A model generated the notes under the pieces. The model was not told the DNA's origin. It was given only the letters and a program-made list of their open reading frames with translations, and searched no databases. Positions 1 to 12,095 of a DNA stretch of 64,000 bases are shown piece by piece. The stretch lies in NCBI GenBank assembly GCA_907163375.1, contig CAJQUW010003609.1, forward strand, positions 1 through 64,000, in the 5' to 3' direction. This DNA comes from Prostheceraeus crozeri (Eukaryota > Platyhelminthes > Polycladida > Euryleptidae). How positions within the stretch are numbered: the stretch's first letter is position 1; each line of letters starts with the position of its first letter. Both the position numbers and the translations under genes were made by a program.

Positions 1-379
1 AAGTCGCTGCTTTTAAGTAAAACTAATTTGATGAGTGTAGCAAGCCTCTAAAGGCCACACCGTTATCCAAAAAACCCGTTCAACGGACCAGTGATATCCA
101 CATAGATAGAACCTGAATTTGAAGTCGCAGCCGACCGAGCCGGCCGAGCCAGCCGGACCGCATAATAACGCCTTCGCTCCACACCCAGGGCACTACAAGA
201 GATCTATACTAAGCTTAAAAGCGAACAAGTTTAACGCCAATTCGCAGCTTTCATCGTGCGGGCCAAGTTACGTATGTGCTAAGTATTTTCAAATGATTCA
301 AACAACAGCGGTTTTACATGTCCCTATTGCCCAGACAGACACAGATCCATGATCGATGATTCCAATAATTCCATGGAAA

Positions 380-760
380 ATTCAAATTTGAAAATCATTG
401 TTGTAAGCATTTATGGATTGGAAAGCTTATATGCATTGTCAAAAATACATCGATTATCATATTGATCCAAAAATACCAATTACAATATCTTAAAAACTTT
501 ATTGGATGATTCAGGAATAAAGCTCGGTTGAACATTGATAGAAATTCGCATTGAAAAACAAAGATTTTTCACAATTAAAATCATTGTTGGTGAGCTGTTA
601 ATGATTGGAAAGCTGGATATGCATGTCATAATTTCATCGTTATCATTATTAACATAAAAATACGCATTATAATTCGTAAAAACGCATTGAGATTCAGGCA
701 TAAATCCCTTGAACATTGATAACAAATTCGCATTGATAAAATATGGAATATTCGTTTCAA
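380..760. repeat. Degenerate direct tandem repeat, period about 193 bp, two units
   Basis: The unit starting near 388 (AAAATCATTGTTG, then GGATTGGAAAGCTTATATGCAT) recurs near 581 (AAAATCATTGTTG, then ATGATTGGAAAGCTGGATATGCAT). Later parts of both units share GATTCAGG.ATAAA, TTGAACATTGATA and ATTCGCATTGA. The order of matching blocks is kept, so this is an old tandem duplication and not chance AT-richness. Confidence 0.6.
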
Positions 761-1702
761 TTCTTACATATTCCCGTGTTGGAAATAACCGAGACATAAT
801 TTATCTAATATATGACTGAGTACAAATTTTACAATATTAGTAATTGTTTTTAATAAAAGAACATCAAATACTCTTATTTGATATTTTTTAATTATTTTTG
901 ATTACATCTTTGACTAGTTATTTGACAAATATTATCATTATCACCTAATTGTTCTTTGCGTGAAACATTTTAACAATTATTTATAAATTATAGTTTCTTG
1001 ATGTACCACAAAAATATTCCTGCATATTTATGTAATTGTTAGCATTATACATGCAGTAAGCGGACTTAGTCGGAACTGATGTGTTTAGTACTAAACAAAT
1101 GATAAAACATTGTTGACGTCAAATGATTTGAAAAATCACAACTTTTTATTCACTAGCCTGCTGCGGGTGTCAAATCGGAACCGAATCTCCAAGACAAACC
1201 ACGTACAATGAATGAACTTGAACTGTTAACGGCCAACTAGCGAAGTCCGATAACATGCAGTGGGATTTCACAGACAACACAATAGCAGCATCCCATATGC
1301 CCCATACCTTCATTAATAGCTGCAACCTACATTAATTTGAGCAGTGTTTGTTTCTTCTTGCCGCCTTCAGTCGTGACGTCTGTAGAATTACGATCGAGTG
1401 ACGTCCATAACAACTTCAAGCTTGCCTTACCACGTAGATCATTGCTTTATAAGTGATCTCACGCATCAGTGCCGTCCCTCAACGGTTGCCATCAACGTCC
1501 ATGGCGCGCTCTGACGACTTTCGTTTCCTTTTAACCAATGCGGGACCTCTCTCTGCCATACTGCTGCGCTCGTGTCGAGGTCGCTCCTCACTCGAACTGA
1601 AGGGCTGTGAATTGTAAAGCTTTCACGATGGCCAAACGACTTTTCAGCGATTCGTGACATTGGCAAACTAAGATTGCGGAATCTTCGTCGAACTAAAGGA
1701 AG

Positions 1703-1709
1703 TATATAA
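1703..1709 (+). promoter_or_regulatory. TATA-box-like site with a possible short first exon
   Basis: TATATAA lies in AGTATATAAAGAGG, a good match to a metazoan TATA box. A start about 30 bp downstream (near 1733) would give a short transcript reaching a consensus 5' splice site AAA|GTAAGA at 1785. It could be the non-coding first exon of a gene further right, or part of a transposon promoter. Nothing in the sequence links it to the CAP gene. Confidence 0.25.
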
Positions 1710-4700
1710 AGAGGTTGAATCGAATTCCTGTGTGACCAAGTCTGGCCGGTTCTATCAAGTTTACGTGCGGAGCCTCGTAAAAAAGTAAGACGATCACCTC
1801 AAGTAATTATTATGCCAAGTATTAAGGCCCTGCTGTGGGAGTAAATTGTATAGTAGCTTTAGCGTACACCTTCATGTCTCCTTGTTGAAATAATGTCTTA
1901 GATTGAAAAAAATTTAACATTTTAGACCTACCGGCTAAAGTTTGTGATTTAAAAACAAGCAATATTTTTCGGAAATTCCAGTAGGATAGGTCAAGCGTCG
2001 CCATCATTGCCAGCGTGATCATTTTTATGCGGTGCTTCAATTGAGGGTATTCCATTTCCTTTTTCGCACTCTGACCCGGGTTTCATTCGGGAATTAATAT
2101 GGGAGAATGTGACACGGCTGTTTTAGTCCGGTAGGAATTCAAAAACAGCTTAATGTCTTACGCCTTGTTCATCCGTAGATGTAGGTGCGTACTAGGTTTA
2201 CCTGCTCTAGGTTTTCAGTAGTATCAGGCCAATGAAACTAAGTAGCCAATTGATAGAGTAACATGATAAATTGGAAATTAGTAAGATTTCTGCAATTTTG
2301 TAAGTGTCCAAGCGAAATTCATGATATTATGAAATTGAAAACCATATATTGATAATATACTATAAATAATCCAACACATGAGGATCTTGAAATGAAACCT
2401 TAGATTCTCAACCACTGAAACGTAATTTAATCGCACAGTCTGCGGTCATGACTCAAAATAATTCAGAAAAGCCAACGCCACTGTGCTCGTTTATACAGCA
2501 TGTTGAGACGAATAGTAGGTGGATACATGCTTTTCAGATAGCTGCATAATCCAAATGGCCCCACCCCGGATTAAGAAATAGGGCTTCAAGCTAGCTACAT
2601 TAGAACGCTGACAAAATGACCACATTTGTGATTTAGCTGTTATAAAAGATATCCTAAGTTTCATAACGACGGGATATCAGCGCTTCCGAATGTTTTGTAA
2701 TCCTGATATTTTATGGCAAATGAATATTATCGGCAGTCGCGGGTATATATTCTGAGTCTATTGGAAGTAAACTTATGTGCCATTCGTAATATTTTTTTGA
2801 ATTGTGTTTGCATGCAATACATTATTATAATTATGTCGCGTCTATTTGTTGAATAGGTTATTAGTGGCTATAATGGGTTATTCGGCTATAAAGGGTCAGT
2901 CGAGGCGAAATTGTTACCAGGGTTTATACGTCCCTTCTTATTGTCAAAGTGAATGTTTGTTGAACCATCCTCAGTATGTGGATTGTGCCATGTACACGTA
3001 AGTCATCAATTAATGTTGTGTCACAATATATGGGTTCTCTGACAATCTTGTACTCATACGTATCTACTTAAGTTTTGGGGGACGGAGTGTACAGTCACAG
3101 CCACTGGTTGACCTGGGATTATCATCACCGCGCTAGAATTCATAATAATCATTAACTTGATACAGTAATGTGTAATACAATAACTGGAATATCAGCAATA
3201 TTTTGCGAAAACATTTTAAACATATGCATCACCAAAAATTTTTAAATTGAAAGAATTCAATACCAGCGTTGAACCCACCCTTGCTCCCAAGACGTTGAAG
3301 TTCAACGGTTCCACATATTCAACCAGTATTTTAACAGAAATCTTGGTGACTATGTGGTACCGACACATTTTAATTGTCCTATTTAATTGCTTTTACTTTG
3401 ACTACAACCAATTAAGTCTTTCTATGAATCCTCGCACGACACTTACAGCGTTGCAGCTCAAACTAATTTTATGACGAAGTTATCTAAGGATCACTTATCA
3501 AAAGTACGGGCACTATAACAGTATCTTGGTTCTTCATATGCGTCTCTAAATTAGGTTATACAACTAAGAAGTAAGCTCAGTCATAGTGAATTTATTGGTC
3601 ATTTCTTAGTGCAAATGATTGTAGAATTTGAATTTAAAAATTAAATACCATACTGCATGCTTCAAAAATTGATATTGATAGAGAGCATGCAACTTCCTAT
3701 AACAGGATAAAAATCTTAAGCGGACATACGCGTTTCCGTCCGTGGTCCCTTGAAAAGCTGATTATGATTTTTTTTAATTTTCTATTTAGGGGCCCACGGA
3801 AGTATAGAGGATTCCGTTAGGGCCCTGCAAAAGTTGATTGTTTGTCAGAGCCCCTACTGCCGGTCACATCCCCGCAGATATAGTTAATGTACGTTTAATG
3901 TAGGCCGACCATTAATTGCAATAATTTTTTATCCAAAATGCAAATGGATTGTCCAGCTTATTATCGTCAATTGATAAATTAATTATTTGCACCAATGTAC
4001 AAATGTCCCTAGCAATTTATTTGAAATTTAGAGTGTCAGTGCCCCCTGTGTATCAGGATGTTGCGCTCGGTGAAGTTTCGTTCTAAGACCATTATTTATC
4101 AGGGTGCAGTCGAGAAGTCAGGTAACATCTAAATCTGCTTGTCGTCGGTAAAAAAGGATAAAGGAGCTTAGCGGACGATAACGGGATTTATTTGTCTGGG
4201 AGATTCGTTCATATCACCTGTTTGGTCAATAAATCAAAAATATGTAATACCGTCAAGTTTAGGCGGTTCGCGCGCAGTTCCAAGTAAAGCGGATGAAACG
4301 TCTTTGTGGAAATTTGCTGACTTAGCACTGCTTCCACAGTTGCCCTCCATCCATCTGGTACGGGCGAGTATGCAGCTTTATACGCACCGACACACACAAA
4401 ACTGAGAAACCGTCTTTCACACCCCGTGTTGTGAGATTGTACAGTTCAATTAGCTCTATAGATGATGACATTGACTTGATTTGAACGAGTGAAGGAATGT
4501 TGTAATGATTTGGGGTAATCATCGTGTTCAAAAGCCGACTGCATATTGCGGTTTATAGCCCATAAGTAGAAGAAGATGCAAATTTTTGTAGAGATTAATT
4601 AAGGAGTTGTTAGTTTAGACTTTTGCACTAGCAGATTGATTTTTTAATTGTTGTCTGATTTTCGTTAAATACACACGTATGTACATTTTGTCAACAGAAT

Positions 4701-5045
4701 CCTGATATTATTTACATGTAAGCCCTTCTTCTTTTTATATTTGTTCCTTCCTTCTGTACCAGATGAGAATATCAGTCATGTCAGACTGATTCTAACCAAA
4801 ATATATTTGGCGTACGAGTACATGTGCATGTTGTCCCATATTCCATGCAGTATCAAAAACTTGATCATGACTAGACATACCTATCGGTGACCTTATCAGT
4901 CCGTTAATATCAAACTGATTTTAACTGAGGCAATTGCTAACGTAATTCCTAAGATATGCCTATCAAAAGTCGTTTTGATAATTTCGTACCGGTATATATA
5001 GAACTAACTAATCTGTATTTAATTGCACGTAATAATTAAATGCAG

Positions 5046-7513
5046 ATCTATAGCAGTGGTCGGCCAGCTGCGAAAATTTGCGAAAATTTTTGTTTAAAAA
5101 AAAAGAACTTGCTGCGAAAAAAATTACTTGGTCCGGCGAAAAATTGACCTTGTAATTCTTACATTTAAATGAACTCTATTTGGTCTTATAGAATAAAACA
5201 CGGGTCTACAGGATGAAAAGCAAACTAATAAACCAACTAATTACATGTTATTCATACGTTAAGCATTTTAGTGGAAAGCTTCATTCATATATTTCCACAG
5301 CGCTTACACTTGGACACAGTTCGTAAAATAAAAAGTATTGCAGCAAGGTATTCCGAGCATCGACTGATACTGTGAATGTTGTAACCGCATAACGAACGTG
5401 TCAAGCCATGTTTATGAAGTGGCCGATAGTTCTATAAAGATTGATAACCGACCGACTTGATTCAAATAAGTGTGCAATTGATTGTATAGACAGAAACAAA
5501 TAAAATTCAATTTAAGATGAGTATTGTTGCGGATATATGCATTGAAAATTCATTTTGTACTCTCGCTCGATCCTGAAATTCTGACGCTACTGGAGTCATT
5601 TGAACGCTCACAAACACTTCCTATACGATTTACGCATATTTTTGATATCACTAACGAGCAACTCGCTGATGGATGCAGAAAACACAAGGCTAGCCTTGTT
5701 ATCATTGCATTGCCATGAATGGTCCAAAAGTATCCTCGAACAGCGGGTGGTTGTGAAGATCACCGAAAAAGCAAATCAAGCGATGAGTGATGTTAAATGG
5801 AAATGTACTCTCATCTTACTAACGGTTCTTACCTTCCATTCAGAAAATTTGAAAGCGCATTCTAAAGAGACTGGATGCTGCTAAAAATGGTACCCCATTT
5901 TATACCAGAAGGCAAAAATTTCATAGCTGACCCGGAAAATAACTGTTATGGAATTTTCTCTAATAATGCAAATCCATAAAAATAAATTCCGACTCTCGAG
6001 ACATCTGGTTTTTGATCAACATGTGTGGAGCGTGGACCTAGCTCCACATCAGTGCTGCCTAAGAAATAATCTGTTTATCTAAAGTTAACAATTTGATCGT
6101 TTTTAGTTGTCTGTGTATTGGGGTCATTGGGCGTGGGTTCGCCACACCGTTGCCAAGCCACAGACAGTCTTCGTAAAAAAGGTCGTGGCCAAGCGGCATT
6201 CCAAGGCGTGGTTTAAAGAATCAAGAGAACAGATCAACCCTGCAAATAAAGATGGAAAAAGTTACAGCAAAAAAAGGAAAAATAATTTTTGACAAATAAA
6301 AGTCATGCTTCAAGCTCTAAGTAAATAAAAGATAGAGGCATCGGACAAAATGAAACACACGAGGTATGGTAAACAGTAATATGATTAGAAATATCGAGCG
6401 GAGTTGATAATACTGCAAGGTAAGCTACATTTTGTTCTGCTCCGAATTAGTTTCATGGCACACAATGTTTTCGTCTAAAGAACCTTCGCTGTTGCAGAAA
6501 TTGTGTAGCATCAGAGTATTGCGACGACCTATTTATTCCGGCACTTCTCCTGCAAACAGATGCAAAACTTTTTGTTGCGTGGCATCGCCGCCACTGAGCG
6601 ACGTCTTTCCTCAGTCCTGGAAATGTGGGGTGGTCCTATACCCTCTAGCTCGATGCATTCCGCGACGATGAGAATTGATGGAATTTCTGGCAATATTTAT
6701 GAAAACCAAGCAAGACAGCAAGCTGAGGAGCAGAGGAGTCAATGAAAGAGAACTTCAGACTTGATCCTGCTCTTGACACAGCCATTGTGTTCATGTATTT
6801 ATTGTTGCATCTTTACAAGTAAGATTTCCACACCGCTGAAGTTCTGCTTCATCACCACTTTTCTCTTTTTCGATTCCGTAATTATTACTTGTTTTCTTTT
6901 GATGAAAACTTCTGCTTTCTGTCAATTGCTGATTGGTTTATTTCCTTTTGTTGTGACCTTCCTGTCAGCGCCTGTTATCAACTGGAACGGATCATGTCTT
7001 AAATGACATGTAATAACAAGAATTTTTGTTGTAAAATTTTTGTTGGTGGTTTAGTTGTAAGGTTAGTGACTTTTGACTATATTTGCTACATGCACATGTA
7101 TGTATTAGCTGATAAGATGGATTCGGTAACAAAATGCCAGTTTTATAATTTAGGTAGTTAAGTATCAACAAAATGGCTCCTAAGAAACAGTAGATGGCAG
7201 TAGTAGCAAGTTTCTGAAATCAGATATTTGCGAAAAATCTTTTGTGAGTCATCACTGACGGAACGTAGTTACTTTCGAAAAATCTGGCTTATTACAAGAA
7301 AGCACTTAGTTGCGGAGATTGCACAAGACATTTTGAAAAATCAGTTTGTCCCGACAGATATTGGGCGTTGGTCAAGTTTTGATAAGAGCGGTGTTTTACT
7401 CTTCATAATCATGAAATATGATACTGTAATTTGCTGGTATTAGTAGGCCTGCGAAAATTTTGTAGAGCTGCGAAAAAAATGGAAAAATCTCTGGACCGAC
7501 CACTGATCTATAG
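5046..7513. mobile_element. hAT-type DNA transposon, non-autonomous or decayed, with 8-bp target duplication
   Basis: The element occupies 5054-7505 (2452 bp). Left end CAGTGGTCGGCCAG pairs with right end CTGGACCGACCACTG as terminal inverted repeats. Both flanks carry ATCTATAG (5046-5053 and 7506-7513), an 8-bp target duplication as expected for hAT. Next to the ends are G/C-poor blocks with GCGAAAATTT and GCGAAAAAAA, which resemble each other in inverted orientation. Several open frames of 60-95 codons lie inside (5524-5884, 6107-6292, 6432-6745, 7228-7443). None shows a hAT zinc finger, RNase-H core or C-terminal dimerisation motif that I recognise, so I call no transposase. Confidence 0.85.
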
Positions 7514-7966
7514 ATAAAAGTGAAAAACTTAAGTGCATGTATTTTTTTCATTGGAATTTTTGATTTAATTGTGTAATAGTTGTTCTGTAAATGTAAAACG
7601 AATATTTTGATATTCTGACTTAAACCCTTCTATGGTCTTTATTTTATGTTTGTTTCTCCAATACACGTGTTCACTCAATAGATTGGATATTTATTGCTCT
7701 TTTACTTCATCTCTAAGACATTTTATTCTTTTCTACTTTTGACTATGTTTGCTCTACAAAGTTGTATAATAACAGATAACCTTCATAAATTATATTCAAT
7801 TCTAATAAAGTATTCTAAAACCTAAAAAATTATAAACCACAACCCAATAACATACAATAAAAAATTATCAACATTAAATTCCCTCACCTATGACCAAAAA
7901 TACAATTCTCTATTGTGATAAGTGAGAGAAAACCCATCATGTATCCCAAAATACACTCAGAATTTG
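7514..7966. other. AT-rich sequence in which G becomes steadily rarer
   Basis: No gene seen. G on the + strand falls from normal near 7650 to very low by 7800-7960, leading into the G-free tract that follows. Confidence 0.5.
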
Positions 7967-8433
7967 ATCACTAAATCCACATTTCAACTTACAACAAAAA
8001 AAACATCCTACTCCCAAACATACTAACCAATCCAAACCCCCCAAACTATACCCTCATACTCACCACACCCCTTCTAAACACTCCACAATCACTACACTCA
8101 CTCTATCAACCCACCATCCCACTCACCACCTTCCATTCCCACCCATACAACCTACACCCCCCTCCCCAATTCATCATAATCCCACAACTCCACTCCTCCC
8201 CCACCAAATAATTACACCCTATCTACTTTTCTCCTCCCAAATCTCACACAAAAACCCCCCAACCCCCTCCCCACTTCAAATCATCTTCAAACAAAACCAA
8301 TCAAAAAATCTAAACATCTACTCAACAACAAACCACTCAACAAATGTTCAACCATCACTTCAACATACCATATTCTCACTTAAAAAAAAACTCTCTTTCC
8401 TCAATTTTAACCTTCCTACAATATTTCATTTTA
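7967..8433 (+). other. 467-bp tract with only one G on the + strand
   Basis: From 7967 to 8345 (379 bp) there is no G at all on the + strand. One G at 8346 is followed by another 87 G-free bases. The middle (8041-8280) is very C-rich, with runs such as CCCCCC and CCCCCTCCCC, while A and T remain mixed in, so this is neither a homopyrimidine tract nor a simple repeat. There are no CpG sites. Frames are broken and no protein is recognisable. On the complementary strand the tract has no C. G returns to normal by about 8460. Confidence 0.9.
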
Positions 8434-10011
8434 GTAACAAACCATTTAAACACAGTAGACTAACCATTATTCCCATAAAAGGTGACTTAATCAGTAAAAA
8501 GTCAACCATCAAATGTCAATTTTGAGTAAGCCCCTCCCCTCCTATTTGACGTCAATTGCAAGCAGCCCCTACAATGTTTTTAAAATAACATGTAATTTTT
8601 GTTTCTTTGCAGGTGGTTAATGCTCGTGGTGATCTCCACATTTGATGCTTTACTTCCTTTGTCCTCTATAACTTTCGGTACTCGCTGCTGATCACTGCGT
8701 CAATGTGTGCAATTGGATTGATTATCTATGGTTGATCTTTCAATATTTCGTGCGAATTGTATGGGATGAATACTGTGAAATAATCTTTTTGTTTTTGGAA
8801 TCCATTGAGTTTATGCATGTCATACTTGTGTGTCAGAATCTTCGACATCAAACGTAGTTATCATTTTATTACTATACATATATGGCCCCTTGAAGTGTCA
8901 GTGGCTGTTTATGATGCCAAATTATACCGATGACTTACTGATAATCATTACATCAATCGTGTATATGCATTTTTCAAGTCTTGCGATGTCCTAACGTTAT
9001 GTCACCATGATTATCGTGAATGCTTCGTGAATTTGTCGTCTATGAATGTATTGCATTTCATATATATTAGACCCAGTATAGCATGGATTATACAGTGAGA
9101 TTATATCAACTTCATAATACACGCATGTGTCTTAGTGTATCCATCATTTCCGTGTGTAATTCCAGTTCATAGAATCCTAGAAGCCAGCTAACAGGTCTCT
9201 TAAAGGCGAATTAGATGTAATTTTTCTGTTGGATACTGAATTTAATTCTGTTTTTAATCAAGTTATAAATTTTGTTAGAGTAAACCCCAGAACTTTGAAT
9301 TGGCTGCTGCAGCTGTGCCTGTGATAAAAGTATGTAAAACAATTCAATTTTAATTTTTTGAATTGACTCTTTGAAGGTTTGTTCTGTTTTTCTTTCATGC
9401 AATTTAATTTAGCTTTTATTATCCAATTTCAGAAGAATCTCAATGTTTGTAAAGAGAAAGACTAGCGAACAAGTTTGTTATATGAAGTGAACTTTTTTCG
9501 TTGTGTTTTTTAGCCTCCATGTTTACACTGATTGTTTTTTTGTTATAGATAAAATCTATTCATACCATAATGAGCTATGTATTATTTCCTTAATATGTGA
9601 ATTTCAGGTAGTTCTAGCATGCAAATCAGATATGATTTACCATGCAATTGATGAAAACGTAGTGGCGCGTCAGGTTGGTGAAATTCATTTTTTGAACCGC
9701 ATGATCGATCCAGAAATGAATTGAATAGAAATATATGTGAAGAACCCATTTGTGATTACGAACACCCCAGTCGGCAAGTGCAATGAATCATTGCATATTT
9801 CTAACACGAACTGGTCTATTCCACACTCAGTTGGAGAATTCAATTCTGTATCGATCGTGCTGTTTAAAAGCGCACTTCACCTTCCTGGGGACCATGGTCA
9901 ACTTCATCAAGTGCATCGTAAAATCATGCATGATTTTTTTGAGCAATATCAATTGTCACATTGATAAATCATTGATACGTAATGGATCATGGATAATATT
10001 CATGCATGGGA
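8434..10011. other. No recognised gene
   Basis: Non-coding as far as I can see. Two acceptor-like sites, TTGTTTCTTTGCAG ending at 8612 and GTGAATTTCAG near 9608, precede short open stretches (to about 8644 and 9724). The peptides are unrecognisable and no partner exons were found. Confidence 0.5.
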
Positions 10012-10146
10012 ATGCATGAATCATGCATTCTCATGCATGAATCATGCATTCTCATGCATGAATCATGCATTCTCATGCATGAATCATGCATTCCCATGCA
10101 TGAATCATGCATTCCCATGCATGAATAATGCATTCCCATGCATGAT
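10012..10146. repeat. Minisatellite, 21-bp unit, about 6.4 copies
   Basis: The unit ATGCATGAATCATGCATTCTC is repeated head to tail. Later copies change TCTC to TCCC and one has AATAATGCATT. The unit is itself nearly self-complementary (ATGCATGAATCATGCAT), so each copy can fold back on itself. Single related words (CATGCATGA) also occur just before and after the array. Confidence 0.9.
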
Positions 10147-10545
10147 TGATTTCTGATACATGCATGAAATCATCCATAAATATCCATGGACGGGCGACTA
10201 GGGTTTTGTCAGAATAATGAAGAGGACACTTTTGTCCTCTAGGATCAAAGTAGGGTTAAGTAGATGGCAAATTTTATAGATTCAAAATTTCTAATTGAAC
10301 TTGATATATTTTCCTGACTTCATTGAAAGAAGTAAAGTCATGAAGTCTCATTAACCTATCTGTTATAGTAGTTTTGGCAGGACATCGAAGTTTACAGAAG
10401 GACACTTTTGTCCTCAGGAACACATGCGGGTTAAATTCATGTTTAATTTCTTGAATCTGAATAGTGATGTGAAACCATTTACATCCTTCAAAGTTAAATG
10501 AAGTCATTGTCTTTGATTGCGTGATTTTGCTGTGCCAGTGGCAGG

Positions 10546-10999
10546 TTGCATGTGATATGTCTCCGCCAAGCCTATTTCGCCTTCATTCGTTCCATACTTA
10601 TGTACTGCGGTCCTGTTTTTGTCAATCTCCCTAGCTACCTTCTACGCAAAATTACTGCAGTTAAAAAGCGAGCCTCCCGTATAATAGGTACTGACATTAC
10701 TCCCATGTACAACACCCTCCTTATAAGAAGTTGTTGCTCCCTAATCAAGATGATAGCACATGACTTTCTTCACCCCCTTCGAGAGTGCTTCATCCTCCGG
10801 AATCCTACCCCCCGTAACCGCCTTCCTATTGCTCCTCACTTCGCCAAAACCATCAGACTTCAATCTTCCTTCACACAGTTTTGTTCACCCAGATACTTGT
10901 AATTCCTCCATGCTTATGTATTTTGCTCTTTCACTGTTATACATGTCTACTGAATCATTGTTGTGGACTAATAAAGATAATAATTATTATTATTATGAT
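10546..10999 (+). pseudogene. 5'-truncated LINE: C-terminal end of reverse transcriptase ORF plus 3' tail
   Basis: The open frame to 10902 matches the extreme C-terminus of CR1/L2-like non-LTR retrotransposon ORF2: RSILMYCGPVFVNLP, then a basic stretch ending RASRIIG, HPLRECF and a final SFTQFC. The same landmarks occur in the second LINE at 21860-22642 (LLYAYPVFCNLP, RVLRIIG, HPLREMF, SFVKFC), so the two are relatives. After the stop comes a short 3' UTR with AATAAAG and a microsatellite tail (ATT)n at 10981-10998, as expected for an element priming on a short repeat. The palm domain is missing, so the copy is dead on arrival. Confidence 0.8.
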
Positions 11000-12095
11000 C
11001 ACGCTTCAGAGAACACTCTTGAGCATGAAAGTAATAGGAACCCATCGAATCGCTAATTTAGAAAGCATTAAGTCTCCAAGGCTGTCATAAGAATCAGTGA
11101 AATACCATAATTCCGTCTGCATTGCAATCATGATCACTCAATTCTGTTGTAATTTCTGCAAAATTTTGCCTATCTCACATTTGGAAACAATACCACCTGT
11201 ATCTCCCACGAGTTCATTTAATAAAATCGAAAGTGTATACACATTGGGGATTTAATAAATGCGGAGTTACCACTCTACCTAATATACCTACTCTATGCTT
11301 TACACTGTTATAAGCCTTTATGACATGAAGTTTTTTTGTATTGATTGCATAGCGATAATCCCTCTGCAAGCTGACAAACTTGCAAAATTGACGTTCAGAT
11401 TAATCAAATCGACATAATGTTGTCCTACTTCCTTACTTTGCTCAAAATAACTTCTTCTTGTAATAATGAAAATTACGAATCAATCAAGCAAATGACGTTT
11501 TGCGTTGCTCAGTATTGAGGACAGCAGTATAGAATAAATTGAAAAGGAGCGTACGTTTTGCGTGACTCATCATATTTCTGCATTGCTTTTAGAATTTCGC
11601 CGTATTGCTGAAGCTCCGTTATTTGAAAGTAAGTTGACAGAAAGTGCTGTTGATGGTTAAAAGACACTGCTTTAAAACACAGCGCTCTTAAAATACATAC
11701 TTTTGATTCTTTCAAATTGTGACTTGCGATATCAGATTTACTTATGCAATCTAGTAAATAGTGATCTTAGAGTAATGGTATTCAGCAACAATTTTGTTTC
11801 GATTCCAGAAGAAAAATGTGTTGCTAGCTATTATGTTTATTGAAGAGGGTCAAAATATTTTTTGATCATATATTAGATTCAGATTGGCGCATATGTCCAC
11901 GAAAGTAATTTCGTGTCGATTCCATAGGGATAATTTGTTGATGATTTTCATGCTTAGCCTTTCAATGCATGAATTATTTTAAAAATCAGTGCTTTTTCTT
12001 GAAAAGGAAATTTAAATGCAATTTCAGGGCGTTCACAAGAGGTTTGGAGTGGGTTAAATTGGGAAACAGTTGCGAACGAACAATTTTGTGGTCAG
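11000..12095. other. No recognised gene; contains one copy of a dispersed repeat
   Basis: No coding signal. Positions 11211-11300 are similar to 31931-32020 (listed as a repeat). The rest is AT-rich. Confidence 0.5.
11211..11300 (+). repeat. Dispersed repeat, copy 1 (copy 2 at 31931-32020)
   Basis: Both copies start GAGTTCATTTAATAAAATCG and then share TTGGG, ATTAATA-like and GAGTTRCYACTCTACCT blocks followed by ATATACYYACTCTA. Copy 2 lies shortly upstream of a PLE 3'-end remnant, so the repeat may belong to a longer element. Its class is not known. Confidence 0.6.

Larger units (their letters stand above)
1..5045. other. No recognised gene; AT-rich non-coding sequence
   Basis: All open frames here are short, and none shows a domain, a homology I recognise or a convincing splice pattern. 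The only structures I could support are a degenerate tandem repeat at 380-760 and a TATA-like site at 1703-1709, listed separately. Short GC-richer parts (120-300, 1360-1780) gave no recognisable protein. Confidence 0.6.

Noticed and set aside
119-352. Proline/alanine-rich open frame near the window start
   Set aside because: Short, no homology recognised, no splice context; probably chance.
5524-7443. Open frames within the first hAT element as its transposase
   Set aside because: None shows the hAT acid residues, zinc finger or C-terminal motif; frames overlap and are short.
7967-8433. G-free tract as mitochondrial insertion or telomere-derived sequence
   Set aside because: No mitochondrial reading frame or regular telomeric unit is visible, and even strand-biased mitochondrial DNA is not completely free of G.
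8600-9730. Acceptor-like sites at 8612 and 9608 followed by open stretches as host exons
   Set aside because: No matching donors, partner exons or recognisable peptide.
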